Assembly: GCA_028284905.1 (NCBI GenBank)
Contig: JANQQU010000034.1
Coordinates: 105,902 to 169,901, forward strand
Origin: Calditrichia bacterium
GTDB lineage: Bacteria; Calditrichota; Calditrichia; RBG-13-44-9; J075
Reading direction: 5' to 3'
Length of the DNA: 64,000 bases
Below the pieces are notes generated by a model. It had not been told where the DNA came from, made no database searches, and saw only the letters and a list, made by a program, of their open reading frames with translations. Of this stretch, positions 36,751 to 44,776 are shown piece after piece. Positions within the stretch are counted from its first letter, which is position 1. Every line of letters begins with the position of its first letter. The translations under genes were made by a program, and so were the position numbers.

Positions 36751-37331
36751 TTTCTATGTTGAAAAAAATGGAGTCCTTGCTATTAATTTAAAGTGTAAGA
36801 AAAAAAGTTAATTCATAGCAAGGAGTCTCCAATGCGCTATGCAAAAGATATTGCATTATTCGTACGTAACAAAAGCGCATTTATCGGTATCGACGTTCAT
36901 TTGGATTCCTGGTCGATGTGTATTCACTGTGATGGAGAAGTTGTGGAAACCAGTCATATCACGTCAGATTACAGCCGTTTAAAGAATTTATTGAAAGGCT
37001 ACGCCAGTGCTCGTGAAATCCGTTTAGTATATGAAGCTGGGTTAAGTGGCTTTTGGCTTTATCGCCGATTAAGCGCTGATGGTGTGGTTGAGCGAGTCAC
37101 TATTTGAGCATGCATCCGATCGCTTTAACCTGTATTGTTTACTGGGGATTTATCAGGAAATTCGTAGTCGCCCCACAGATGTAACTCGTTATCTTCGTGA
37201 ATTAGTCAAAAGTAAAAATTACTGCCGCCATTTCGAGATTCTTACCAGCCTGCAAGGCGGCAAAGATTCTTTTTATCATTTCGCCACAGATTGCCTCGAG
37301 ATGATAATCATCTTCACTTTCTACATAATAA
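36751..37331 (+). mobile_element. Internally deleted IS110-family element
   Basis: The left end follows CTCGACAG at 36743-36750. An 81-nt leader, the first ~82 codons of the transposase and a short piece that may come from its middle or C-terminal part (~37110-37260) remain; the right end lies just before GCTCAGGATGAATGGGAATG at 37332. Joining the two flanks restores the dispersed repeat seen intact at 559-590, apart from one missing T. Leader arms GAGTCCTTGCTAT (36771-36783) and ATAGCAAGGAGTCTC (from 36815) can pair and would bury the AGGAG before the ATG at 36832. Confidence 0.8.
36832..37107 (+). pseudogene. Truncated IS110 transposase
   Basis: The 91-residue frame matches the left-edge transposase for residues 1-82 (FIGIDVHLDSW, VYEAGLSGFWLYRRL) and then, after SADG, changes to VVERVTI and stops. 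The catalytic DRRD region present in the other copy is missing. Beyond the stop another frame (RELVKSKNYCRHFEILTSLQ) resembles the helix before the helix-hairpin-helix of the family, consistent with an internal deletion and frameshift. Non-functional. Confidence 0.85.
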
Positions 37332-37432
37332 GCTCAGGATGAATGGGAATGTTTCTCTTGAATTTTATCCACGAATTTTAACTTTTTACACAGTCTCAAA
37401 GTTTGGAAACGAGGGCAAGGGAATGGAAGGAG

Positions 37433-37466
37433 AAAAGCCAGATGCGGACATACAACTGGCTTTTTT
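37433..37466 (+). terminator. Bidirectional rho-independent terminator
   Basis: Stem AAAAGCCAG / CTGGCTTTT followed by T's on the plus strand and a partial U-run on the minus strand, 24 bp past the stop of the membrane-protein gene at 37490. Confidence 0.8.
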
Positions 37467-37489
37467 ACAGTAAATTTTTCTGTTGGGCA

Positions 37490-38332
37490 TCAGGTCGCTA
37501 AAGGTTCCTCCTTGTAGACCTCAAAGTCGATGTTTTCGATACTTACTGCTTGATAGCTGATAATTGCCAGCAATTGGAAATAGATGCTCAGGAACATCGG
37601 TTGGAGATGACGGAGTCCGAAGGCGGAAAGAACGATATTGAATGAGACGTAAAGCGTAACTGCAATGCTAACGAAAGCCATTTGCTTCACTACCAGTTTA
37701 GTTTGATTCATCCGGTCTTCATGGGACTGATAAGGGTCCATTTTTTTTCCAAACATATGCCAGTAGGCGATGGCAGCAAAAAAGAGATTAGACAGGGTAA
37801 TCATAAGAATATTGCTGTATCCGCCAAACCAGCTGAAACCGAACTGGTTAACATAGATAATCAGAGCGACAAAAGCGAAGTAGATCAGTATTGCCAAACC
37901 TAATAATCCCGGAGAAATAAAATCGAACAGTCGCCGCGGCTGCAATTGCGCGCTTCGTATTGTGCGTGTGCGATTTTCCTGCATCGCTTTATAATATCTC
38001 AGAACTGCCACTTCCAGCATCAGCATTGGTACAAACTGCAGAAAAAAGGTGGTCACTACAATCGCTGTATCTGCTTCGCCATTGGCAACTCGACTGACCA
38101 GCAGCAGAAAAAATCCCAGGGCAATGATCATCATAAAAATATTGGTGTTCCAATACGTCCAGAGCCCTCGTTGATATTTCTCTAATGGCCGGGGATATAA
38201 ATTAGGATATTTATCCGGCGGATAATTGTTAAAGACATACTCAACCCTGGTCCGTAACTTTTTGGGATAATACCAGGAAAGCAGGAATATCTGGCTTAAA
38301 AAAATCATGTAAAATAAAATGTCCAAGTACAT
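37490..38332 (-). CDS. Multi-pass membrane protein of unknown function, GntR-linked
   Basis: A 280-residue membrane protein with about seven hydrophobic helices: one at the N-terminus (MYLDILFYMIFLSQIFLLSW), then pairs near 65-110, 135-160, 170-195 and 215-260. The loops are rich in basic and aromatic residues (YPPDKYPNLYPRPLEKYQRG). I do not recognise a family. It follows a YtrA-type GntR gene by 10 bp, so both are co-transcribed and the regulator probably controls the membrane protein. YtrA-type operons usually carry ABC exporters; here the partner is a single integral membrane protein. Confidence 0.8.
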   Translation of the reverse strand: MYLDILFYMIFLSQIFLLSWYYPKKLRTRVEYVFNNYPPDKYPNLYPRPLEKYQRGLWTYWNTNIFMMIIALGFFLLLVSRVANGEADTAIVVTTFFLQFVPMLMLEVAVLRYYKAMQENRTRTIRSAQLQPRRLFDFISPGLLGLAILIYFAFVALIIYVNQFGFSWFGGYSNILMITLSNLFFAAIAYWHMFGKKMDPYQSHEDRMNQTKLVVKQMAFVSIAVTLYVSFNIVLSAFGLRHLQPMFLSIYFQLLAIISYQAVSIENIDFEVYKEEPLAT

Positions 38333-38342
38333 AATTGTCTCC

Positions 38343-38723
38343 TTATTTATTACGATTATTCATAACATTTCCAAAAGCAATGCGGATTTCCGAATCGGTA
38401 ACCCCTGCCCCCCGAAACTCCTTTACAACCTCCTCCAATTTGGAGATTACCCAGGCGTTCAGATCGACAGTACTGTTCGTTACGGCATCCGGGTGGATAA
38501 AAGTGCCGCGATACCCACGGGTTTCAATAACTGAATCTCGCTCCAACAGGCGATAAGCTTTTGCCACCGTATTAGGGTTCAGCTGCAGATCGTTCGCCAA
38601 CTGACGAATAGAAGGCAAGGCACTTCCCGGTGCAAGATCCCCACTAAGCACCGCATTTTTAATCTGCTCGATAATTTGGGCAAAAACCGGCACGGTATCG
38701 CCGGTATCAATGACTATTTCCAT
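38343..38723 (-). CDS. GntR-family transcriptional regulator, YtrA-like
   Basis: A 126-residue regulator: N-terminal winged helix (~10-75; VFAQIIEQIKNAVLSGDLAPG, LPSIRQLANDLQLNPNTVAKAYRLLERDSVI, RGYRGTFI) and a short C-terminal helical tail of ~45 residues, as in the YtrA subfamily, without a large effector domain. It probably represses its own operon. The upstream region (38724-38925) is AT-rich, with no clear operator that I can name. Confidence 0.93.
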   Translation of the reverse strand: MEIVIDTGDTVPVFAQIIEQIKNAVLSGDLAPGSALPSIRQLANDLQLNPNTVAKAYRLLERDSVIETRGYRGTFIHPDAVTNSTVDLNAWVISKLEEVVKEFRGAGVTDSEIRIAFGNVMNNRNK

Positions 38724-38925
38724 AAATCAATTCCCTTAATTGTATTACTTGATCTAATAATACATATAGAACATAAAGAACACAAGAAAAGTTTCATTTT
38801 TTGCAAAAAGCAGTGACTAAATCGCTATTTGCACCGGACTTTCCATTGCTTAAACAATTGTTTTTTATGAACGTTTGACTTGGGAAGCAAAAACAACAAG
38901 GTTGGTAAAGAGTGATGAATTACAG

Positions 38926-38981
38926 CAAAAAAATAGCTGCGATTACCTGATGTTGTATTAGTAATCAGGACAATCGCAGCT
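38926..38981 (-). terminator. Rho-independent terminator of the propeller gene at 39004
   Basis: Arms AGCTGCGATT / AATCGCAGCT outside and CCTGAT / ATCAGG inside; on the minus strand the stem is followed by TATTTTTTTG. Confidence 0.88.
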
Positions 38982-39003
38982 GAAAAAAGTATAAGGAAAA
39001 TTA

Positions 39004-40725
39004 TTAACTACCCGTTAATGAGAGGCGAAACGCTGCCATTTCCTTGCCATTGCGAACCAGTAATACATCGTCTACCAGCACCGGGTGATTCCAGGTTTTT
39101 CCTTTGATAGCAGGAATGCGCGCCAGTTCATTAAACTTTTCGCCACCGGTGGCAACCAGCGCGAGATCGCCCTTTTCAGTTAATATGAGCAATAGATCCT
39201 GATCCGGGAGAAGTGCTAATTGACCAGCGCCGTAGCGGCCGCCTTTCCATTTACGTTTGCCATCTTCGAGGTCTACACAGGCGATAAAATTACCATCAAA
39301 CCCGTAGGCGCGGCCATCGTGCACCACAAATCCACTGTAGTAAGGCTTCAGGCGATTGGTCGTCCAATGCTCTTTCACCGACCAGCCTTCAGTGCCCTGT
39401 GCAACTGTTAAACGACGTAAGCCACTGCTTGCATCCACACTGATCAACAGATCGCCATTGGCGGTTCTGCCTGGTTGGACGATCGGGAATCCACCCCACT
39501 CATGTTCCCAGAGGGTTTTCCCATCACTCAGAGAAACACCGGTTAATCCTTTTCCGCTTAAATGGAGCACCTGGCGAACGCCGTCGATAGTGGTTAGATA
39601 TGGAGAACAGTAACCTTCACCGCCGGCAGGTCCTACCCAGCGTTGTTCACCATCGGCGAGATTATAAGCGATCAGCGCACTTGAGGCAGTTACCAGCACC
39701 AGGCTATCGACGATCAACGGGGAACCGGAGAATCCCCATACCGGGAGCTCTTCACCGGTATCTTTCGCGGCATCGCGGGACCAGATTACGCTCCCACTGG
39801 TAGCATCGAGCACATTGAGAATACCGGTTGCGCCAAGCGAATACACCCGCCCATCGTGCAGTGTCGGCGTGCCCCGAGGGCCGGCACCAGCGTTAGATTC
39901 CCAGAAACGAACATTGTCACTGTGTCGCCATACCGGCTCACCGCTAGTAATATCGTAGCAGGCAACTACTTCGTCTTCGCCCCGTTGTTCCTGGGTGTAA
40001 ATCAAATTTCCCTGCACAGCAAAAGAAGACCAACCCGGTCCAATCGGGCGTCGCCATAACTCACTAGGCGGGGAGGCTGTCCAATCTGTAGCGATCTGGA
40101 CACCGCGGATAACACTATTCCGTTCCGGGCCACGAAAGCCGGGCCAGGCCACGACCGAATCCGTTAAGGTCGCTGTTGAGGAAACAACGTTCGTTCCTTC
40201 TGCCGCTACCAGTCGATCTTCTGCAGTTTCCGCCCATCTCCAGCCAAAGTCATGCTCGAGGTCGCCGGTAAAACCGCCAGTACGAATCGTTGTCCAGAAC
40301 GCACAAATGGCAACAACCGCACCGAGCAGCGTCAGGTAGCGAGTGCGATCCGACCATTCCCGGGTCAGGGCCGCCCAGCCGACCAACACCGCACTGAATA
40401 ATGGAATAGAATAGATCATTAACATCATGCCCATCATACTGGTGGCAATCGACTTGTCTACTAATTGAGAGGTAATCAACATAGCAACAACCATAAGGCC
40501 GAGCACACCGAGGCGCTCTTTCCAGGATGCGCGGCTAAAAAACAGCCACCAGATGGCAATCAACAGTCCGCCGACCATACTGCCCATAACTGCGAATGGG
40601 AGAAGATCCGGATCAATCATTGGCACTACAAATCTGCCGATCAGCAGTAGCGCGAGGAGCGCCACTCCCGGCCAAATGCGCAGCGGGCCTCGTTCGGTGG
40701 CACCTTCAATATTTTCTTGTGACAT
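39004..40725 (-). CDS. Membrane-anchored PQQ-like beta-propeller protein
   Basis: A 573-residue protein: about five membrane helices in the first ~155 residues (GVALLALLLIGRFVVPMI; LGVLGLMVVAMLITSQLV; and others), then a periplasmic eight-bladed PQQ/BamB-like propeller (~190-573) with repeated W-strand motifs (AWPGFRGPERNS, GEPVWRHSDN, GSVIWSRDA, DGKRKWKGG). Related propellers bind no cofactor and act as scaffolds or quinoprotein relatives. No signal-peptide cleavage is expected; the N-terminal helices anchor it. Another propeller with the same fold but a signal peptide is at 48909. The function is unknown. Confidence 0.88.
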   Translation of the reverse strand: MSQENIEGATERGPLRIWPGVALLALLLIGRFVVPMIDPDLLPFAVMGSMVGGLLIAIWWLFFSRASWKERLGVLGLMVVAMLITSQLVDKSIATSMMGMMLMIYSIPLFSAVLVGWAALTREWSDRTRYLTLLGAVVAICAFWTTIRTGGFTGDLEHDFGWRWAETAEDRLVAAEGTNVVSSTATLTDSVVAWPGFRGPERNSVIRGVQIATDWTASPPSELWRRPIGPGWSSFAVQGNLIYTQEQRGEDEVVACYDITSGEPVWRHSDNVRFWESNAGAGPRGTPTLHDGRVYSLGATGILNVLDATSGSVIWSRDAAKDTGEELPVWGFSGSPLIVDSLVLVTASSALIAYNLADGEQRWVGPAGGEGYCSPYLTTIDGVRQVLHLSGKGLTGVSLSDGKTLWEHEWGGFPIVQPGRTANGDLLISVDASSGLRRLTVAQGTEGWSVKEHWTTNRLKPYYSGFVVHDGRAYGFDGNFIACVDLEDGKRKWKGGRYGAGQLALLPDQDLLLILTEKGDLALVATGGEKFNELARIPAIKGKTWNHPVLVDDVLLVRNGKEMAAFRLSLTGS

Positions 40726-40913
40726 TATCTCTTCCTCTACTAAGTCAAACGTGGTTAATTTGTAAAAATTGTTGGCGATAGTGCAGAATATCCATCGTTA
40801 ATCTGCCTAAAAAGTTGCAACGAATTTCTATTATTTTCGCCAAGGATGCGAATCTTTTGAAAAGAAAGGTTACCAACAATAATTTTCTGAGGCAATAGGA
40901 GGGAATTTTAAGT

Positions 40914-41211
40914 GGCAGTGGCCCCGTAGGGATGTACAGTTTGCAGAAAAAAATTAGGTAGTGATAACATAGTTAATGCTGCCAGTAATGTCATTGCGAG
41001 GCATCATTTTGCCGAAGCAATCTCTAAAGTGAGCATTTACAAAGAGATCGCTTCGTCGCTCCACTTCTCGCGATGACAGCGAAAAGAATTAACAAGATTA
41101 ACGATATAATACTATCAAAAATCGGTTAAACGATAACTTCAGAGCTTTAACTAATCCGGAAAAGAAATATTTTTCCACTGCCAACCGTACATCCCTGTGA
41201 GGCTACTGCCG
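40914..41211. repeat. Inverted-repeat pair around a TCATTGCGAGG-family copy
   Basis: The left arm GGCAGTGGCCCCGTAGGGAT (continuing GTACAG) near 40914 pairs, with a few mismatches, with the right arm GTACATCCCTGTGAGGCTAC (continuing TGCC) ending near 41211. Between them at 40989-41079 lies copy 3 of the TCATTGCGAGG family (left arm TCATTGCGAGGCATC, right arm CTTCTCGCGATGACA). The gap 40726-41221 holds no gene that I can support. Confidence 0.6.
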
Positions 41212-41221
41212 ACTGTAAAAC

Positions 41222-41653
41222 TCAGGCAACTTTCGGATCTTTTTCAGATTTGTAGATAAAACCGAGGATGAGGCCGAAGAGGCTAAACTGGATCAGACTG
41301 GCGATCCCTTCAGTAGTGATCCAGGCGATGACGGATGGGGCCATATACTTGGATGGTTCTACCAGGGCGATATAGCTGCCGAGAAAAACGCCCATCAACA
41401 ATGCGTATTTAACGCCTTGAATCAATACATTTTGCCCCTTAGGGAAAAAACCAAACAGGTAAGACAGCACAACACCCTGCAAAACCATAGTGAAAATCCC
41501 CAGCGCCATAATCGGTTCTTCCCGCATAAAATCGATGCTGGCGTAGTGGGCTGCGTTTATAGCAAAATGGGAAGTTGCCTGCACGATAAATGAAACAACT
41601 ATAAATCCGAGCGTTCCCAAAACAATTTTTTTCACGTTTAACTGCTTTTTCAT
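41222..41653 (-). CDS. Small four-helix membrane protein, divergent from HxlR
   Basis: A 143-residue membrane protein with four hydrophobic helices (LGTLGFIVVSFIVQATSHFA; IFTMVLQGVVLSYLFGFF; YALLMGVFLGSYIALV; LIQFSLFGLILGFIY). I do not recognise a family. The start at 41653 follows a perfect GGAGG; the extension to 41713 would run through the operator and is rejected. It is transcribed away from the HxlR regulator across two strong palindromes, so it is almost certainly the regulated target. A role in detoxification or membrane stress would suit an HxlR target, but is a guess. Confidence 0.85.
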   Translation of the reverse strand: MKKQLNVKKIVLGTLGFIVVSFIVQATSHFAINAAHYASIDFMREEPIMALGIFTMVLQGVVLSYLFGFFPKGQNVLIQGVKYALLMGVFLGSYIALVEPSKYMAPSVIAWITTEGIASLIQFSLFGLILGFIYKSEKDPKVA

Positions 41654-41670
41654 AACGACCTCCATTAGGT

Positions 41671-41743
41671 TATACTGTTCCACTTGCAAAATGCAAGTGG
41701 AACAGTATAACAAATCTACTTGCGTTTTGCAAGTAGATTTGTT
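41671..41743. promoter_or_regulatory. Two adjacent perfect palindromes, HxlR operators
   Basis: Palindrome 1: TATACTGTTCCACTTGCA (41671-41688) - AAA - its exact complement (41692-41709). Palindrome 2: AACAAATCTACTTGC (41709-41723) - GTTTT - its exact complement (41729-41743). Both have the core ACTTGC-N(5)-GCAAGT, with the centres 36 bp apart. They fill the space between the divergent starts at 41653 and 41755. Confidence 0.88.
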
Positions 41744-41754
41744 TGATTATCATT

Positions 41755-42159
41755 ATGAAAAAAGAAAAACGATCCCATTGCCCAATAAATTTCTCCCTGG
41801 AATCTTTCGGAGACAAATGGAGTCTGCTAATTATTCGGGATATTATTTTCAAGAATAAATCCTATTACGGAGAATTTCTCGATAGCGAAGAAAAAATCTC
41901 CACCAATATTCTCGCGAATCGTTTAAGCTTGCTGGAAAGGGAGAATATTATTCGGAAAAGGAAAGACCCCGCGAATTCTTCGAAATACATTTACTCACTG
42001 ACTGAAAAAGGGATTGCGCTTTTACCGATATTGCTGGAGTTGATTCACTGGGGCGCAAAATATGATCCCGATACTGATGCGCCGGATGCGTTTATAGAAC
42101 AGTTGGAAGCGGATCGGGAAGGCTTAATTTGGGAGATTGTCGCTTCTCTGGAGAAGTAA
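41755..42159 (+). CDS. HxlR-family transcriptional regulator
   Basis: A 134-residue HxlR (YodB/HypR-like) winged-helix protein: SHCPINFSLESFGDKWSLLII at the N-terminus, helix-turn-helix and wing ~25-90 (ISTNILANRLSLLERENII, SKYIYSLTEKG), and a C-terminal dimerisation helix. Cys9 is at the place of the redox-sensing cysteine of YodB-type members, so sensing of quinones, aldehydes or oxidants is possible. The ATG at 41755 is chosen over an in-frame TTG at 41743, which lies inside the second palindrome. It probably represses both itself and the membrane protein at 41222. Confidence 0.94.
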   Translation: MKKEKRSHCPINFSLESFGDKWSLLIIRDIIFKNKSYYGEFLDSEEKISTNILANRLSLLERENIIRKRKDPANSSKYIYSLTEKGIALLPILLELIHWGAKYDPDTDAPDAFIEQLEADREGLIWEIVASLEK

Positions 42160-42163
42160 AGCA

Positions 42164-42191
42164 GTGGCAGTGAAATTTATTCGACTGCCAC
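42164..42191. other. Hairpin between convergent genes
   Basis: Arms GTGGCAGT / ACTGCCAC with a 12-nt loop, just after the HxlR stop. There is no U-run; a weak terminator at best. Confidence 0.45.
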
Positions 42192-42207
42192 GCAATGCCA
42201 AATTCGT

Positions 42208-43446
42208 TTAGTCGATAATTGCTGCCTGAGCCATTATTTTGAACTTATGGCGAATATCGTAGACGCCGTAGGGAAAAAGCTGCGTCCAGACCATAAAAAT
42301 CAATTCCTCCTGCGGGTCTATCCAGAAAAATGTATTGGCGGCGCCGCTCCATCTCGCACTACCGGAAGTGCTCATTCTGCCGTATTCTACCGGATCGGTT
42401 AGTATGCCAAACCCGAAACCCATCCCAAATCCGGGACCTATCTGCTCCCCGTCCGGCAAATGATCCATCAGCATATATTCGACCGTTTTGCGGCCGAGAA
42501 TATGCACGCCATCCAGCTCCCCTTTATTCAAGATCATTTGCGCAAAACGAAAATAGTCGGCCATTGTCGATACCAGTCCGCCACCTCCGGAAGGCATACT
42601 TGGCGGTTTCCGGTATCTTGAATCTTCTGGTCGATCACCAATTGCCAGGGGATTATCTTTCGTGAGTTGATAGCGGGTCGCGAAGCGATCCAATTTTTCC
42701 GCCGGTACGTGGAATCCGGTATCGTTCATCTTCAACGGCTGAAAAATTCTTTCCTGCAAGAATTGGTCGAAAGGCATTCCGGAGACTACCTGGATGAGAT
42801 AACCAAGCACATCCGTACTGACACCATACTGATATTTCGTTCCCGGTTGATGGCGCAGGGGGATTTCCGCCAGCTTGCTCATTTTTTCCTCGGGAGAATC
42901 GTCCCATCGTAAAATCTTTTTCTCCCGGTACAGTGAATCCACTGCGGAATTACCCCATCCATAGATTAAGCCAGATGTATGGAGCAGTAGATCAATGATA
43001 CGCATTTCCTGCCGGGGCGCTTCTAACTGCGGATTCGCCATAGTGCCGCCCACGAAAACTTTTGTATTTTTAAAGGCAGGGATGTATTTACTCACCGGAT
43101 CCTTCAGGGAGAGTTTTCCTTCCTCATAAAGCATCATTGCTGCTACGGCGGTGACAGGCTTGGTCATCGAATAAATGCGAAAAATAGTTTCCCGGGTGAT
43201 TGGTTTTTTCGCGGCGATATCAGCCATACCGTAGGTCTCATGATGGACAACCTGCCCTTTCCGGGCGATAAAAGTTGCCAAACCGGCCAATTTACCATCA
43301 TCAACATATTCCTGCATCACCGGGGCGATTTTCGCCAGTCTTTCTGATGACATGCCGACTGACTCCGGTGAAGCCAATTCCTGACCGGAAATAAATCCAT
43401 TGAATACCAAAATAACGAGTAGAATAAATACGCGCTGCAATTTCAT
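42208..43446 (-). CDS. Exported serine hydrolase, class C beta-lactamase/esterase family VIII
   Basis: A 412-residue protein: signal peptide (1-~22), then a beta-lactamase-fold domain. Catalytic residues are Ser93 and Lys96 in the SMTK tetrad and Tyr208 in YQYGVSTDVLG; the Y-x-V-S-T form rather than Y-x-N favours esterases of the EstB/family VIII type over true AmpC. A GGGGLVSTMADYFRF segment is typical of this group. The substrate is unknown. The start at 43446 follows AGGAG; an upstream extension (to 43527) has no signal peptide. The GNAT gene at 43490 ends 44 bp upstream, same strand. Confidence 0.92.
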   Translation of the reverse strand: MKLQRVFILLVILVFNGFISGQELASPESVGMSSERLAKIAPVMQEYVDDGKLAGLATFIARKGQVVHHETYGMADIAAKKPITRETIFRIYSMTKPVTAVAAMMLYEEGKLSLKDPVSKYIPAFKNTKVFVGGTMANPQLEAPRQEMRIIDLLLHTSGLIYGWGNSAVDSLYREKKILRWDDSPEEKMSKLAEIPLRHQPGTKYQYGVSTDVLGYLIQVVSGMPFDQFLQERIFQPLKMNDTGFHVPAEKLDRFATRYQLTKDNPLAIGDRPEDSRYRKPPSMPSGGGGLVSTMADYFRFAQMILNKGELDGVHILGRKTVEYMLMDHLPDGEQIGPGFGMGFGFGILTDPVEYGRMSTSGSARWSGAANTFFWIDPQEELIFMVWTQLFPYGVYDIRHKFKIMAQAAIID

Positions 43447-43489
43447 TTGAACTCCTTTATGATAATACTTTGAGTAGATGTTACCAGAG

Positions 43490-43906
43490 CTATCCTTTCT
43501 GAATGGAATTCCCGGATTGACGATCATAATTCCTGATCACCATGCCTTGCGATCGCTGCATGCCGAATTTTTCATAATATGGTTGTAACCCCGAGTCGCA
43601 GAGCAAGTCGATCGAATAAAAATTTCGCAATCGTTCTAACATCCGTCGCACCAGTTCCCCACCAATCCCTTCCTTTTGATACGCTGGCAGCACTTCCAGC
43701 AGGGGAATAAAGGCTGTGAGAATTTTATCGGTATTGGCAGTAATAAATCCAACCACCCGATCATCTGCAATCGCTAAAACAATTTCATCGCTATTTTCGA
43801 GAAGCGCCAGATGTGTTTGCGGGGATGGTGGATTTGGCCAGCCCTGGAAAAACCCTTGCAGATCATCGGCGGTAATGCCATCCAGATGAGAAGTGTATTC
43901 AATCAT
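43490..43906 (-). CDS. GNAT-family N-acetyltransferase
   Basis: A 138-residue GNAT fold protein with the acetyl-CoA pyrophosphate loop YQKEGIGGELVRRMLERL (motif A, Q/R-x-x-G-x-G/A) at about 94-111, preceded by IPLLEVLP, and a C-terminal YYEKFGMQ strand. It is full-length for a minimal GNAT. The acceptor substrate is not predictable. It overlaps none of its neighbours and probably shares a transcript with the serine hydrolase downstream. Confidence 0.9.
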   Translation of the reverse strand: MIEYTSHLDGITADDLQGFFQGWPNPPSPQTHLALLENSDEIVLAIADDRVVGFITANTDKILTAFIPLLEVLPAYQKEGIGGELVRRMLERLRNFYSIDLLCDSGLQPYYEKFGMQRSQGMVIRNYDRQSGNSIQKG

Positions 43907-43951
43907 TATTATGCCTATTCTTTGATTTGCCTGTAATTCATTTTAGTTATT

Positions 43952-44025
43952 AACCACGGGTTTGCACAGATTAACACTGATTGTAAAAACCTCATTCCCA
44001 TCCCGGTTGCCGGGATGGGAACGAG
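43952..44025. repeat. Joined fragments of two dispersed repeat families
   Basis: TTAACCACGGGTTTGCACAG (half of the AGCCAC family) followed by CATTCCCATCCCGG and CCGGGATGGGAACG (CATCCCGG family) at 43993-44025. The gap 43907-44086 has no gene. Confidence 0.6.
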
Positions 44026-44086
44026 AAGAAAAATTTGGAAACAAGGATAAAACGAACAGAAGCGGGTAAGGCGAGCATCATATCAG

Positions 44087-44746
44087 TTATGAATCCACAT
44101 CATCTTTACGGTAAAATCCCCAGGTTTCCAATGCTTCCGAATACACTGCATGATCGATGATATCGTATCCCAAATATTTATAGAAATTAACATTTGACGG
44201 GTTTTCTGTGGAGAGACTCACACCGGCGGAAAGATCATCTTTCGCGGACATTTCGTGAATCGTTCGCATTAAATGACCAGCGAGTCCCTGCCCTTGAAAG
44301 TCGCTGTGAACGCCGATCATATTAACATGATAGTGCGGTGCTTCTATCACGAATCCCCGCCAGATTTTACCCAGCTTTTTGTAACGCGCTTCCGCAGCGC
44401 TACCGAGTTTTTGCCAGTATTCTGCCTGCGCTTTATTGGTAGAAGGCACATTAATTTTCTCCAACGGTTCAGTAAGGGTTGCCGCGGCGGCGAGCTTATC
44501 ATCCTGATAAATTCCCAGCAATGGATCTTCGTTCCAGACCCTCCGCATGACAAACAGTTCGATCAAATTTTTCAATTGGTGATCATACTCAACGCCGATA
44601 TCTCCCAGCACCATGCGCATCACCGGATAGTGGTAAAAAGCGTTACAGAAAAGATCGATAATTTCTGGGGCGTCTGCGGCAGTAAGTGTTTCTACCGGAA
44701 ATTTATCATTGCGTGGTTTCTCCAAAGTCCAATCGCTCCTCTTCAA
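44087..44746 (-). CDS. GNAT-family N-acetyltransferase
   Basis: A 219-residue GNAT protein: helical N-terminal part (LTAADAPEIIDLFCNAFYHY), a central strand with IYQDDKLAAAATLTEP, motif A at about 160-180 (HSDFQGQGLAGHLMRTIHEM) after VNMIGV, and the C-terminal LSTENPSNVNFYKYLGYDII, the acceptor-side signature of this subgroup. The layout is that of the puromycin/aminoglycoside-type and general small-molecule acetyltransferases; the substrate is open. It lies 30 bp downstream of the sulfotransferase gene on the same strand, so both may be co-expressed. Confidence 0.92.
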   Translation of the reverse strand: MKRSDWTLEKPRNDKFPVETLTAADAPEIIDLFCNAFYHYPVMRMVLGDIGVEYDHQLKNLIELFVMRRVWNEDPLLGIYQDDKLAAAATLTEPLEKINVPSTNKAQAEYWQKLGSAAEARYKKLGKIWRGFVIEAPHYHVNMIGVHSDFQGQGLAGHLMRTIHEMSAKDDLSAGVSLSTENPSNVNFYKYLGYDIIDHAVYSEALETWGFYRKDDVDS

Positions 44747-44776
44747 AAGAAAGTTGATGACAATATTCGAGAATAA

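Noticed and set aside
42208..43446. Antibiotic-resistance class C beta-lactamase
   Set aside because: Y-x-V-S-T in place of Y-x-N and the general layout favour esterase family VIII; no ampR-like neighbour.
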